From Phycisphaeraceae bacterium (GTDB lineage Bacteria > Planctomycetota > Phycisphaerae > Phycisphaerales > UBA1924): a DNA stretch of 64,000 bases. Location of the stretch: contig JAHBWW010000001.1 in assembly GCA_019636795.1 (NCBI GenBank), positions 434,001-498,000 on the forward strand. The letters run 5' to 3'. Both the position numbers and the translations under genes were made by a program. Below, piece by piece: positions 18,618-26,956 of this stretch; within the stretch, counting starts at the first letter, position 1; every line of letters begins with the position of its first letter. The notes beneath the pieces are model-generated. The model ran no database searches. It saw only the letters and a list, made by a program, of their open reading frames with translations, and had not been told where the DNA came from.

Positions 18618-20162
18618 ATGCAAACCCGCGTTTCAAACTACCCCCGATTCAAGGGTTGTGCATTGGGTCAGCGGATCATGAAGGTGGTACTTGCGGCCGG
18701 GGCGGTTGCGGCCCTTGGTGGATGTACGCACTGGGACTCGTACTTGAACCCAAGCGTCGTTGGGTATTGGGAAAACACACCGTCTTCGGTGCCGATCCTT
18801 GAGCGGATCGCGATGATCGAGGACGAGGCGGATCAGCCGGTGAGTTTCAGCCCGATTGCACCGGGCGATCTGATGCCGGAGCCTGATGACTACAAGCTGG
18901 CGCCTGGCGACTCGCTGGCGATCACGGTGTACGACCTTGTGACGCAGGGCGCGCCGATGACAGAACTGAGGGTTATTGATCAGACCGGGTACATCGAGTA
19001 TCCGCAATTGGGTCGGTTTTATGTGATCGGCTTGACGGAAGACGAGTTTCGGCGGGTGCTTGAGGATCGAACGCGCGAGTTTGTGGATGATCCGTTGGTG
19101 TCCGTTTCGGTTCAGCAGCGGCGGATGCAGGCGTTTCATCTGTATGGAAATGTGCGCACTCCCGGGCCGTACATGATCCCTGCGTCGGACTATCGATTGC
19201 TCGAAGCGCTGATCGCTGCGGGGGGGATCGGCGAGACGGTGCGGTATGTGCACGTCATCAGGCAGGTGCCTTTGACGAAGGCGACGCGGCCAGATTCGCC
19301 GACGCGCACGACTCCGTCTACGACCCCGCCTCCGAGGGGCGAAGATCTGCTGGACATGATCGACGACCTTTCGGGCGGTCGGGGCACGCTGCCGACGCGC
19401 TCGGCAGAGACGTTGCCGGGGCTGACTCAGCCTGCACAGGACGGAGGCGGGCGGGCTCCGGTTGTGGATCTGCTCGATCCGGCGACAGATCGACGCGCAC
19501 CGCTGGTGGAGATCGACAGTGGTTCACCTGTGGGCGTGAGTGGCTCGCGATGGGTTTTTCTCAATGGTGAATGGGTGATGACGACGGGTGTGGCGCGCGT
19601 TGCCACGTCGCGTGGTGCTGGTGGGGTGACGAGCGATCAATACCTGGAGGTCGCGGGGACGCTGATGACTCAGCGGGTGATTCGTGTGCCGCTCAAGCCT
19701 TTGCTTTCGGGTGATGCGAGGTACAACATTGTGGTCAGGCCCGGAGACATAATTCGGGTGCCGTTGCCAGAGTCCGGGGTGGTGTACATCGATGGGCAGG
19801 TGAATCGTCCGGGCGTGTTCAATCTTCCTGGTGTGGGGCGTCTGACGCTGACGCGTGCGATTACGGCTGCGGGTGGTCTGGGCGGTCTTGCGATTCCGGA
19901 GCGAGTGGACCTGACGCGCGTGGTGGGTGAGAACCAGCAATCGACGATCATGCTGAACCTGCGGGCGATTTCGCAGGGCACTCAGCCGGATGTGTACCTG
20001 AAGGCCGATGACCGGATCAATGTGGGAACGAACTTCTGGGCGTTCCCGCTTGCGGTGCTGAGGAACGGATTCCGCACTTCTTATGGATTCGGGTTCCTGT
20101 TGGACAGGAACTTTGGTAATGACGTGTTCGGTGCTCCTCCGACAAACCGGGCAGGATTCTGA
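18618..20162 (+). CDS. Polysaccharide export lipoprotein (Wza/SLBB family)
   Basis: 514 residues. An AAGGAG site 5 nt before the ATG at 18618 fixes the start. The leader ends in a lipobox (VAALGGC), so the mature protein is a lipoprotein. The Poly_export domain begins with YKLAPGDSLAITVYDLV and is followed by at least two SLBB-type modules (FHLYGNVRTPGPYMIP and VVYIDGQVNRPGVFNLP). A Pro/Thr-rich insert (about residues 230-300) separates them. The family forms the outer-membrane or periplasmic channel for exopolysaccharide. It is the first gene of the locus, downstream of a TTGACA promoter, with the exosortase gene 153 nt later. Confidence 0.9.
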   Translation: MQTRVSNYPRFKGCALGQRIMKVVLAAGAVAALGGCTHWDSYLNPSVVGYWENTPSSVPILERIAMIEDEADQPVSFSPIAPGDLMPEPDDYKLAPGDSLAITVYDLVTQGAPMTELRVIDQTGYIEYPQLGRFYVIGLTEDEFRRVLEDRTREFVDDPLVSVSVQQRRMQAFHLYGNVRTPGPYMIPASDYRLLEALIAAGGIGETVRYVHVIRQVPLTKATRPDSPTRTTPSTTPPPRGEDLLDMIDDLSGGRGTLPTRSAETLPGLTQPAQDGGGRAPVVDLLDPATDRRAPLVEIDSGSPVGVSGSRWVFLNGEWVMTTGVARVATSRGAGGVTSDQYLEVAGTLMTQRVIRVPLKPLLSGDARYNIVVRPGDIIRVPLPESGVVYIDGQVNRPGVFNLPGVGRLTLTRAITAAGGLGGLAIPERVDLTRVVGENQQSTIMLNLRAISQGTQPDVYLKADDRINVGTNFWAFPLAVLRNGFRTSYGFGFLLDRNFGNDVFGAPPTNRAGF

Positions 20163-20315
20163 CGCTGGAGGCGGCGGTCGGGGTGTCGCGGGAGCGCGAA
20201 CACTGATTGGTGGGAGTTCGTAGCAGCGGTGCACGGGAGGTGCGGCCGCGTGCAGGGTGGGTTTTTCTTCGCTCAGCGCGAGCATTGTCGCGCGTTTTGG
20301 GACGCAACTGTCGAT

Positions 20316-21266
20316 ATGAGCAGCGCACAAGACAAGGCGGTCGGGGTGGGGACCCTCCCGGCATCAAGCGCGGCGGGTGTGCGGTCGGAGTCGATCGTTT
20401 CGGCCGGTGTGGTTATGGCCGGCCTGCTGGGGGTTGCGTTTCTTGGGCTGTTTTACAGGTGGTTCTTCACTCAAGGCCGCAAGAGCGTCAATCAGATCGA
20501 GGACTGGGGGCATGCGTTTGTGATCCCGGCGATCAGTGTGTATCTGCTGTGGCGGAACCGGGAGGAGCTCAAGCGTCTGAGCGCGGAGGTGTTCTGGCCG
20601 GGCATTGTGCCGTTGTCACTGGGCATTGCGACGTACTTTGCGGGGATTGTGACGATTCAGAATCACATGGTGCAAGGGTTCTCGATGATTCTTGCGCTGT
20701 TCGGGGTGGCGCTCCTGATGCTGGGGCCTCGGGTGATGCAGGTGGCGTTCATCCCGATTGCGTTCCTGGTGTTCATGGTGACGATCTCCGAGCGAATCAT
20801 GGACGACATCACGGGGAAGTTGAAAGAGGTGGCGTCGTTCGGATCGTGGATCATTCTGACGGTCCTGGGGCCTGTGTTTGATTACACAGTGGATCTGAGC
20901 GGCAATACGCTGCACATTTATAAGGCGACGGGTGAGTACATACCGCTGAACGTGGCCGATGCGTGCAGCGGGATGCGGATGGTGATCGCGTTCTATGCGC
21001 TTGCAGGTGCGGTGGCGGTGCTGAGTACGAAGCGGTGGTGGCAGCGTATTGCGCTGATGCTGCTTGCGGGGCCTGTGGCGGTGGGGATGAATCTGCTGCG
21101 GGTCGTGGTGCTGGGGCTGGTGTCGCTGATTGATCCGGATCTTGCATCGGGTGATGCGCACATGGTGATCGGGACGCTGCTCCTGATCCCTTCGCTGCTG
21201 TTGTTCCTCGGGCTGGTGTGGGTGCTGGACAAGTTGGTGCACGAGAAGCAGGAGGCCAAGGCTTGA
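20316..21266 (+). CDS. Exosortase (transpeptidase/protein-sorting integral membrane enzyme)
   Basis: 316 residues with about eight membrane segments. The conserved exosortase triad is present: Cys217 in NVADACSGMRMVIAF, Arg262 in MNLLRVVVLG and His282 in SGDAHMVIGT. Exosortases cleave C-terminal PEP-CTERM-like signals and send the protein to the cell surface, in loci tied to exopolysaccharide. The ATG at 20316 was chosen over an upstream in-frame start because MSSAQDKAVG leads directly into the first helix. It overlaps the next gene by 4 nt. Candidate substrates in this window are at 46812-47429, 60026-60745 and 60953-61699. The exosortase subtype cannot be settled by eye. Confidence 0.92.
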   Translation: MSSAQDKAVGVGTLPASSAAGVRSESIVSAGVVMAGLLGVAFLGLFYRWFFTQGRKSVNQIEDWGHAFVIPAISVYLLWRNREELKRLSAEVFWPGIVPLSLGIATYFAGIVTIQNHMVQGFSMILALFGVALLMLGPRVMQVAFIPIAFLVFMVTISERIMDDITGKLKEVASFGSWIILTVLGPVFDYTVDLSGNTLHIYKATGEYIPLNVADACSGMRMVIAFYALAGAVAVLSTKRWWQRIALMLLAGPVAVGMNLLRVVVLGLVSLIDPDLASGDAHMVIGTLLLIPSLLLFLGLVWVLDKLVHEKQEAKA

Positions 21267-22156
21267 GTTGGCGCGCATTACTCAATCCGGCGTTTATGGT
21301 GTCGTTCGCGATGCTGTCGCTCGCGGCGATCGGGATGAGCGCCGCGATTCAGGCGTACGGGATTCACCTTCAGAAGAAGGAGATTTATCCGTATGGCAAC
21401 CGGCAGGTAGGGTCGATTCCGCGTGAGACACCGAGTTGGAGGCAGGTCGGGACGGACGAGATGCTCGACGAGGACACGGTCAAGACACTCGGGACGAAGA
21501 ACTATGTGTCGCGGGTGTATGTGCAGAAGGATCTGCCGGAGGGCAAGAGCCCGCAGATGATCGAGTTGCATGTTGCGTACTACACGGGCGGGATTGACAC
21601 GGTGCCGCATGTGCCCGAGCGTTGCATGGTTGCGGGCGGGTGGATTCAGGGCAAGGGCGCTGAGATTCATCGACTGGTGATGGATACAAGTTCGTGGATT
21701 GAAGACGACTCGTTGCCGGCGGGTTTTGAGGGCGGGCCGTTGTTCACGGTGCGGACGCTTCCTCCGCCGTTTTCGGATGCGCCGGGGACTCGTTTTCGAT
21801 TGCCTCGAGGGGTGAGTCCGACGTCGCAGCCTCGGATCCGCGTGACGGAGTTCATGTCGCCAGATTCGAGAACGAGTTTGTATGCGGGGTATTTTTTCAT
21901 TGCCAATGGCGGAACAGCGGCGAGCGCGGAGGGCGTGCGCACGCTGGCGTTCGATCTGAGAAACGATTACGCGTATTACCTGAAGGTGCAGGTGAGTGGG
22001 CGAGGTTTTGATTCGGCGTCGGCGATGGTGGAAGTGTCGTCGTCGCTGCTGGGTGAGTTGATGGCAGAGTTGATGCGATGTGTGCCTGATTGGGCACAGG
22101 TCGAAATGGGGCTGTATCCGGAAGATAACCCGCGTCGCGACCGGAGCGCGGGATGA
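21263..22156 (+). CDS. EpsI-like exosortase-associated protein
   Basis: 297 residues starting at a TTG (21263) that overlaps the exosortase stop in TTGA; a GGAGG at 21251-21255 supports it. One N-terminal membrane segment (about residues 8-30) is followed by a periplasmic domain containing HVPERCMVAGGW, the EpsI-family signature. EpsI is found next to, or fused to, exosortases and is needed for exopolysaccharide production in some systems; its biochemical role is not established. It is co-translated with the exosortase. Confidence 0.88.
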   Translation: MSWRALLNPAFMVSFAMLSLAAIGMSAAIQAYGIHLQKKEIYPYGNRQVGSIPRETPSWRQVGTDEMLDEDTVKTLGTKNYVSRVYVQKDLPEGKSPQMIELHVAYYTGGIDTVPHVPERCMVAGGWIQGKGAEIHRLVMDTSSWIEDDSLPAGFEGGPLFTVRTLPPPFSDAPGTRFRLPRGVSPTSQPRIRVTEFMSPDSRTSLYAGYFFIANGGTAASAEGVRTLAFDLRNDYAYYLKVQVSGRGFDSASAMVEVSSSLLGELMAELMRCVPDWAQVEMGLYPEDNPRRDRSAG

Positions 22157-22193
22157 AGAGCGGCTGCGGAAGCGGCATGGCAGAGGAGTCAGC

Positions 22194-25100
22194 ATGGCGT
22201 CTCGAGTGAATATGAAACTGGTGGTGGCGCTGGTGGTTGGTCTGGCGGCGGTTGGAGGCGGCGCGATCGGGCTGTATGCGCTGGTGCTCAACAAGACGCC
22301 GGAGGACAACGTCCAAGCGGGCGACGAAGCGATGGTGAACGGGGAGTATGGGCTCGCCAAGCGGATGTACAGCCGGGCGGTGAACAAAGTCCCGAACAAC
22401 GTCGAATGGCTCGAGAAGTGGCGTGCGGCGATCGAGGCGTGGAAGCCTGCGAGCGAAACGGAGTTTGACAACGAGTTCGGGATGGCGTTCATGCCGATGC
22501 TGCGTGGGCTTGCGATTTCGCAGCCGACGAAGCTAGAGCCCGCACTCGAATACCTGGGTCTGCTGTATGAGCGTTCGTCGATGAGCGGGTTCCCGCGTGC
22601 GGCGATCGATCAGATCGAGTCGGAAACCGAGGTGCTGCTCTCGCTGATGCAGAGCGCCAACCCGGAGAACAGCGATCGGCTTAGGCTGCGTCGTTTCCGC
22701 GGGCTTGTGTACTCGAACCTGCTGATGGAATCGCGTGTGGTGACGAATGACCAGCGGACGATGGCTGAAGAGGATCTCAAAGCGGTGCTGGACGTTTCGC
22801 CGACCGATGGGGAAGTCAGCGTCGGGCTGATGAGGATGTTCGACGCGCGTGCGCGTGAGGCAGCGGTTGCGGGGCGTCGGGATCAGTTTGCTCAGTGGCG
22901 GACGCAGGCAATGAAGGTGCTCGATGACCATTTGCTCCGCGACCCGACCAATCCGGAAGTGATGGTCAACCGTCTGGCGCTGACGATCGATGCGACGCTG
23001 GAGGAGAGAACGCGCGGACTGGTGGGTACGGAACTGGCACGTGTGACTGCGACGACGATGACGAGTTTTGCAGATCGTGTCGAGGATCTGTCGGGCAGGT
23101 TGATGGTTGCAGACCAGTTGTCGGTTCGGAATGTGATTCAGCGATTCTGGATGCTTGAGAGGGCGGTTGTGCCTCGTTCGAATGGATCGATGACGATCGA
23201 ACTGCTCAAGCAGGCGATTGACAACAACCCGCGTAACTCGCGGGCGTTGATGATGCTTGCGGGCCTGCATCTGGACCGTCGCGAGTATGAGGAAGCATCG
23301 GATGTGCTCAAGGCGGTGAGTGAACTGCCGCCTCTGCCGGTGAGTCTGCAGGGGATGCTCCAGCGTTTTCAGCAGACACAGGCGTACTTCATTCGGGCGG
23401 ATACGGCTTTGCGCATTCGGGAGTCGAAGCCGGATAACGATACGGCCGGTCGCGACGATCTGCTCAAGCAGGCGGTGGCGCTTCGGGCGGAGTTTGCCAA
23501 GCGTGTGCCGAGTACGGACACGCAGTTGCTGTTTCTGGATGCGATGCTGGCGGACGCATCGGGAGATATTCGCAACGCGCTGATCAAGGTGCAGCAGTAC
23601 AACCAGCAGTTGACGAGCGTGGATGCGCGCGGATTGTGGCTTGAAGGCGTGGTGTCGCGCAAGCTCGAGGAGCATGGCCGGGCGCAGGCTGCTTTCAAGG
23701 GCATTCTGGCGATCGACCCGAACAATATGAGCGCGCTGACGATGCTCGCTCAAACTGAGTTGTCATTGTCGAATCCAGTGGCGGCATTGGAGTTGTTCGA
23801 GCGTGTCGCGGCCATCAATCCGAACAATGAAGAGTTGAAGGACTTGATTCGGCGCATCAGAGTGCAGTTGGGCCAGGCGGACTCGGATGACCCCGTCGAG
23901 CAGGTGCTGATCAACGCGAACCTGGCGCTGCGAGGAACTTCGGATTCTCCCGGAAGCGTGGATGAGGCGGTTGGAATCCTGCGTCAGGGATATGAGGCGA
24001 ACAACGCGGCACCTCGGATTGCGCTGCAACTCGGGAGCATCCTGCTCGAAGGCGGAGATCTGGATAGCGCGCGTGCGGTTGTCTCGCAGGCGGCAGCGAA
24101 GCATCCGGACCATGAGCGGCTGGCGTCGGTAAACAGGGCATTGGTTTCGACAGATCTGATGAGTGCGTTTGCGGCGCTGGTGGATTCAACAGATTCGTCG
24201 GCACTGGATAAGGCGCTTACAAAGCGAGGTATTTACGAGAGGTTTGGGAACGCTGAAGGTGCGGCGGCGATGCTGGCTGAAGCTGTGCGGCTCGCGCCCG
24301 ATGAGCCCAACGTGATCGATCTCCAGTTCCTGCTCGCGCTTCAGGCGGGAGATCTGGCCAAGGCCCGCGAGGTGTATCAAAGCGCGATGTCTCGCGGTGT
24401 GCTGAGTTACAACGGACTTGTGTATCGCGCAAGGCTGGAGATTTTCGAAGGCAAGCGTGCCGAAGCGATGGCGACGCTGACGCAGGCGATCGAGCTGGGT
24501 GCTGATCTGGCGCCGGTGTGGCGATTGCTCGGTTCGCAGCAGTTCGAGGCTGGCCTGACTCAGCGTGCGATCGAGTCATTCCGCAAGGCGTATCAGATCA
24601 AGCCGAACGACATGGCGAATGTCAAATCGCTGATGGAAGTGTTGCGTCTTTCAAATAGGCTTGAGGATGCATTGACGGTGGCGCGCGAGGCTGAGCGTTT
24701 CGGGCGTTCGGACATGCAGTTCATGAACACGTGGCTGCGTCTCGAATCGTCAGTTGGTGGCGAAGCAGGACGTACGCGCTCGATGCTCGTGCGCGAGCAG
24801 ATTGCCAGGACGAACCCATCGGACCGCGTAAACAAGCTTGAGTTGGCATCGACGTACATCGACTTTGCGTCGGACACGGCATCGCGACTGACCAATGAGA
24901 CGAGGGCGGAGTATTGGAGCAAGTCGCGCGGGATTCTTGATGACCTCAAGGCCGAGCAAAGCGATCTGTATGTAACGGCGGTCGAGGCTCGCTGGTTTGC
25001 GGATCAGGGTCGCGTTGCGATGCCGGATGGCACGATGATTGACGGGATTGAACGGGCGCGTGGCGCATTCATCGAGTACATCATCAGTCAGGGCGATGAA

Positions 25101-26873
25101 GTAGACGCGGTGCCGTACATCGAGATGGCGCGTTTCATGACGGTGCGTGGTCGGTACGGGATTGCGAGGCAGGCGCTGGAAGACGCGCGCGAGCACCAGA
25201 CATCGCAGCTTGAAGCGGACAAGGTGCTGTGCATGTTGCACATGGAACTCGGGCAGTATGCGACGGCCGAACCTTTGCTTCGCGGCATCGTCGAGGCCGG
25301 AGCGGATGATGAGCAGATGTCGTTCCTGATTCAGTGGATCGAGATGCTGCTGCGTACGTCGAACTTTGACGAGGCGCAACGTCAGATTGCCAAGCTTGGG
25401 CCTCAGGTGCGTGAATCGCTGACAGTGCTGCTGCAAAGGTCGGAGTTGGCTGACGCGACGGGCAAGTCGCAGGAGGCGAATGAACTCCTGAATCGTGCGG
25501 TGGCGATGTATCCGACGAGTGCGCTGGCGTACACGCGGCGTGCGCAGGTGAGGCTTCGCAATCCGCAGATGTTCGATGATGTGCTGATCGATCTTCAGCA
25601 GGCGTTGACTCTTGAGCCGAACAACACGCAGACGCTGCAGCTGCGTGCGGGGGTGTATGGATCGGTCGGTCGTTACGAGGACATGTTGCGCGACATGGTT
25701 GCGGCGGTGCGTGTGAACCCGAACCTGACCGATGTGCTTCAGGCGGTGATGATCGAGTACATTCTTGCCGGGCAGGAAGGGCGCGCGATGGATCTTGTCG
25801 AGGAGACGCTTGCCAAGCGTCCGCGTGACCTGATGTTGATGGCACGTGCGGCACGGGTGTTCGATGACCGGATGCTGTGGGCGCGATCGGCGGAGTTGTA
25901 TCGTCGCGGATGGGAGCTCAGCGGTGATTATGGTTTTGGGCTGGCGCATATCAATGCGCTGATCAGCCAGACCCCGCCCCGGGCGGCCGACGCCGAGCGT
26001 GTGTTGCGTCAGATTCGCTCTCTCGGCGAGCCGGCGGCTTCGGATTGGCAGGTTGACTTTGCCGACGGTGCGATCCGCATGAAGCGCGGACAGCGGAACG
26101 AAGGCGAAGCCGCGATGACTCAGGTTTTTGAGAAGAGAAAATCGTCGGCTGAGGATGTCGCACGCTGGTGGCGAAACGTACGCGGCGTCTATGGCGACGA
26201 TACAGCATCGTTGCGTGCCTATCTGAACCGTCTGATTCAGTCGCAACAGGCAGGCGAGGACAGCACGCGCTGGCTCAAGTTCTTCCTTGGTCAGGCACTG
26301 GTGCAGTCCGAGAGTTATCGGGCAGAAGGGCACACTCTGCTCTCAGAGCTTCAGGCTCTCGGGAGCGATTCGCTGTTTGCGCGTCTGGCGTACAGGCAGG
26401 CGGGCTCAGCGCTGTATGCCGAGGGGAAGTTCACGGAAGCTTTCCAGGTGTGGAGCAAGGGCTTGGATATTTTCCCGGGCGACTGGGAACTGAGCAATAA
26501 CTGCGCGTTCACCCTGGCGACCAAACTTGATCGGGCTCATGAAGCGCTTCCGTTCGCGAAGTCGGCGGCAGATTCTGCATCCGATCAGCCCGAGGTGTAC
26601 GACACGCTGGCGCGTGTGTATGTGCGTCTGAATCAGTTCAAGGAGGCCGAGGAAGTGCTGGCGACGGCGACGAGGCTCGTGAGTACGAAGCGTGCGGAAG
26701 TGAGCCTGATCGTGACACGGGCCGAGCTTGACATGAAGAATGGGCAGATGCCGCGTGCCAAGCGGTCGCTGGAGCGTCTGCGGCTTTCGATTGCGACGTT
26801 GCCGGACCTCCGGCGCGATTTCGGACCCGAGATTGACGACATGCTCAGGAGAATCAGCTCACTCGGGGGCTGA
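22194..26873 (+). CDS. Large TPR-repeat protein of the exosortase locus
   Basis: 1559 residues. AGAGGAG lies 7 nt before the ATG at 22194. A single membrane segment (about residues 7-31, MKLVVALVVGLAAVGGGAIGLYALVL) is followed by tetratricopeptide repeats throughout, for example AFKGILAIDPNNMSALTMLA, NRALVSTDLMSAFAALVDST and QQALTLEPNNTQTLQLRAGV. The TPR arch probably faces the periplasm and scaffolds the export machinery. It resembles in role, though not obviously in sequence, the PEP-CTERM-locus TPR protein PrsT. The length is unusually large. It lies between epsI-like and Wzz/kinase-like genes on the same strand. Confidence 0.88.
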   Translation: MASRVNMKLVVALVVGLAAVGGGAIGLYALVLNKTPEDNVQAGDEAMVNGEYGLAKRMYSRAVNKVPNNVEWLEKWRAAIEAWKPASETEFDNEFGMAFMPMLRGLAISQPTKLEPALEYLGLLYERSSMSGFPRAAIDQIESETEVLLSLMQSANPENSDRLRLRRFRGLVYSNLLMESRVVTNDQRTMAEEDLKAVLDVSPTDGEVSVGLMRMFDARAREAAVAGRRDQFAQWRTQAMKVLDDHLLRDPTNPEVMVNRLALTIDATLEERTRGLVGTELARVTATTMTSFADRVEDLSGRLMVADQLSVRNVIQRFWMLERAVVPRSNGSMTIELLKQAIDNNPRNSRALMMLAGLHLDRREYEEASDVLKAVSELPPLPVSLQGMLQRFQQTQAYFIRADTALRIRESKPDNDTAGRDDLLKQAVALRAEFAKRVPSTDTQLLFLDAMLADASGDIRNALIKVQQYNQQLTSVDARGLWLEGVVSRKLEEHGRAQAAFKGILAIDPNNMSALTMLAQTELSLSNPVAALELFERVAAINPNNEELKDLIRRIRVQLGQADSDDPVEQVLINANLALRGTSDSPGSVDEAVGILRQGYEANNAAPRIALQLGSILLEGGDLDSARAVVSQAAAKHPDHERLASVNRALVSTDLMSAFAALVDSTDSSALDKALTKRGIYERFGNAEGAAAMLAEAVRLAPDEPNVIDLQFLLALQAGDLAKAREVYQSAMSRGVLSYNGLVYRARLEIFEGKRAEAMATLTQAIELGADLAPVWRLLGSQQFEAGLTQRAIESFRKAYQIKPNDMANVKSLMEVLRLSNRLEDALTVAREAERFGRSDMQFMNTWLRLESSVGGEAGRTRSMLVREQIARTNPSDRVNKLELASTYIDFASDTASRLTNETRAEYWSKSRGILDDLKAEQSDLYVTAVEARWFADQGRVAMPDGTMIDGIERARGAFIEYIISQGDEVDAVPYIEMARFMTVRGRYGIARQALEDAREHQTSQLEADKVLCMLHMELGQYATAEPLLRGIVEAGADDEQMSFLIQWIEMLLRTSNFDEAQRQIAKLGPQVRESLTVLLQRSELADATGKSQEANELLNRAVAMYPTSALAYTRRAQVRLRNPQMFDDVLIDLQQALTLEPNNTQTLQLRAGVYGSVGRYEDMLRDMVAAVRVNPNLTDVLQAVMIEYILAGQEGRAMDLVEETLAKRPRDLMLMARAARVFDDRMLWARSAELYRRGWELSGDYGFGLAHINALISQTPPRAADAERVLRQIRSLGEPAASDWQVDFADGAIRMKRGQRNEGEAAMTQVFEKRKSSAEDVARWWRNVRGVYGDDTASLRAYLNRLIQSQQAGEDSTRWLKFFLGQALVQSESYRAEGHTLLSELQALGSDSLFARLAYRQAGSALYAEGKFTEAFQVWSKGLDIFPGDWELSNNCAFTLATKLDRAHEALPFAKSAADSASDQPEVYDTLARVYVRLNQFKEAEEVLATATRLVSTKRAEVSLIVTRAELDMKNGQMPRAKRSLERLRLSIATLPDLRRDFGPEIDDMLRRISSLGG

Positions 26874-26956
26874 ATCATGCCGAATTTGATGAGGGGCCGG
26901 AGTCCGTTTGGACAGGTGCTCTTTCGGGTAGGTTTCGATAAGTCTGGAGTATTCTG

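Noticed and set aside
20163-20315. Longer N-terminus for the exosortase from 20229
   Set aside because: The extra 29 residues (MHGRCGRVQGG...) lack any family resemblance; ATG 20316 leads directly to the first helix.
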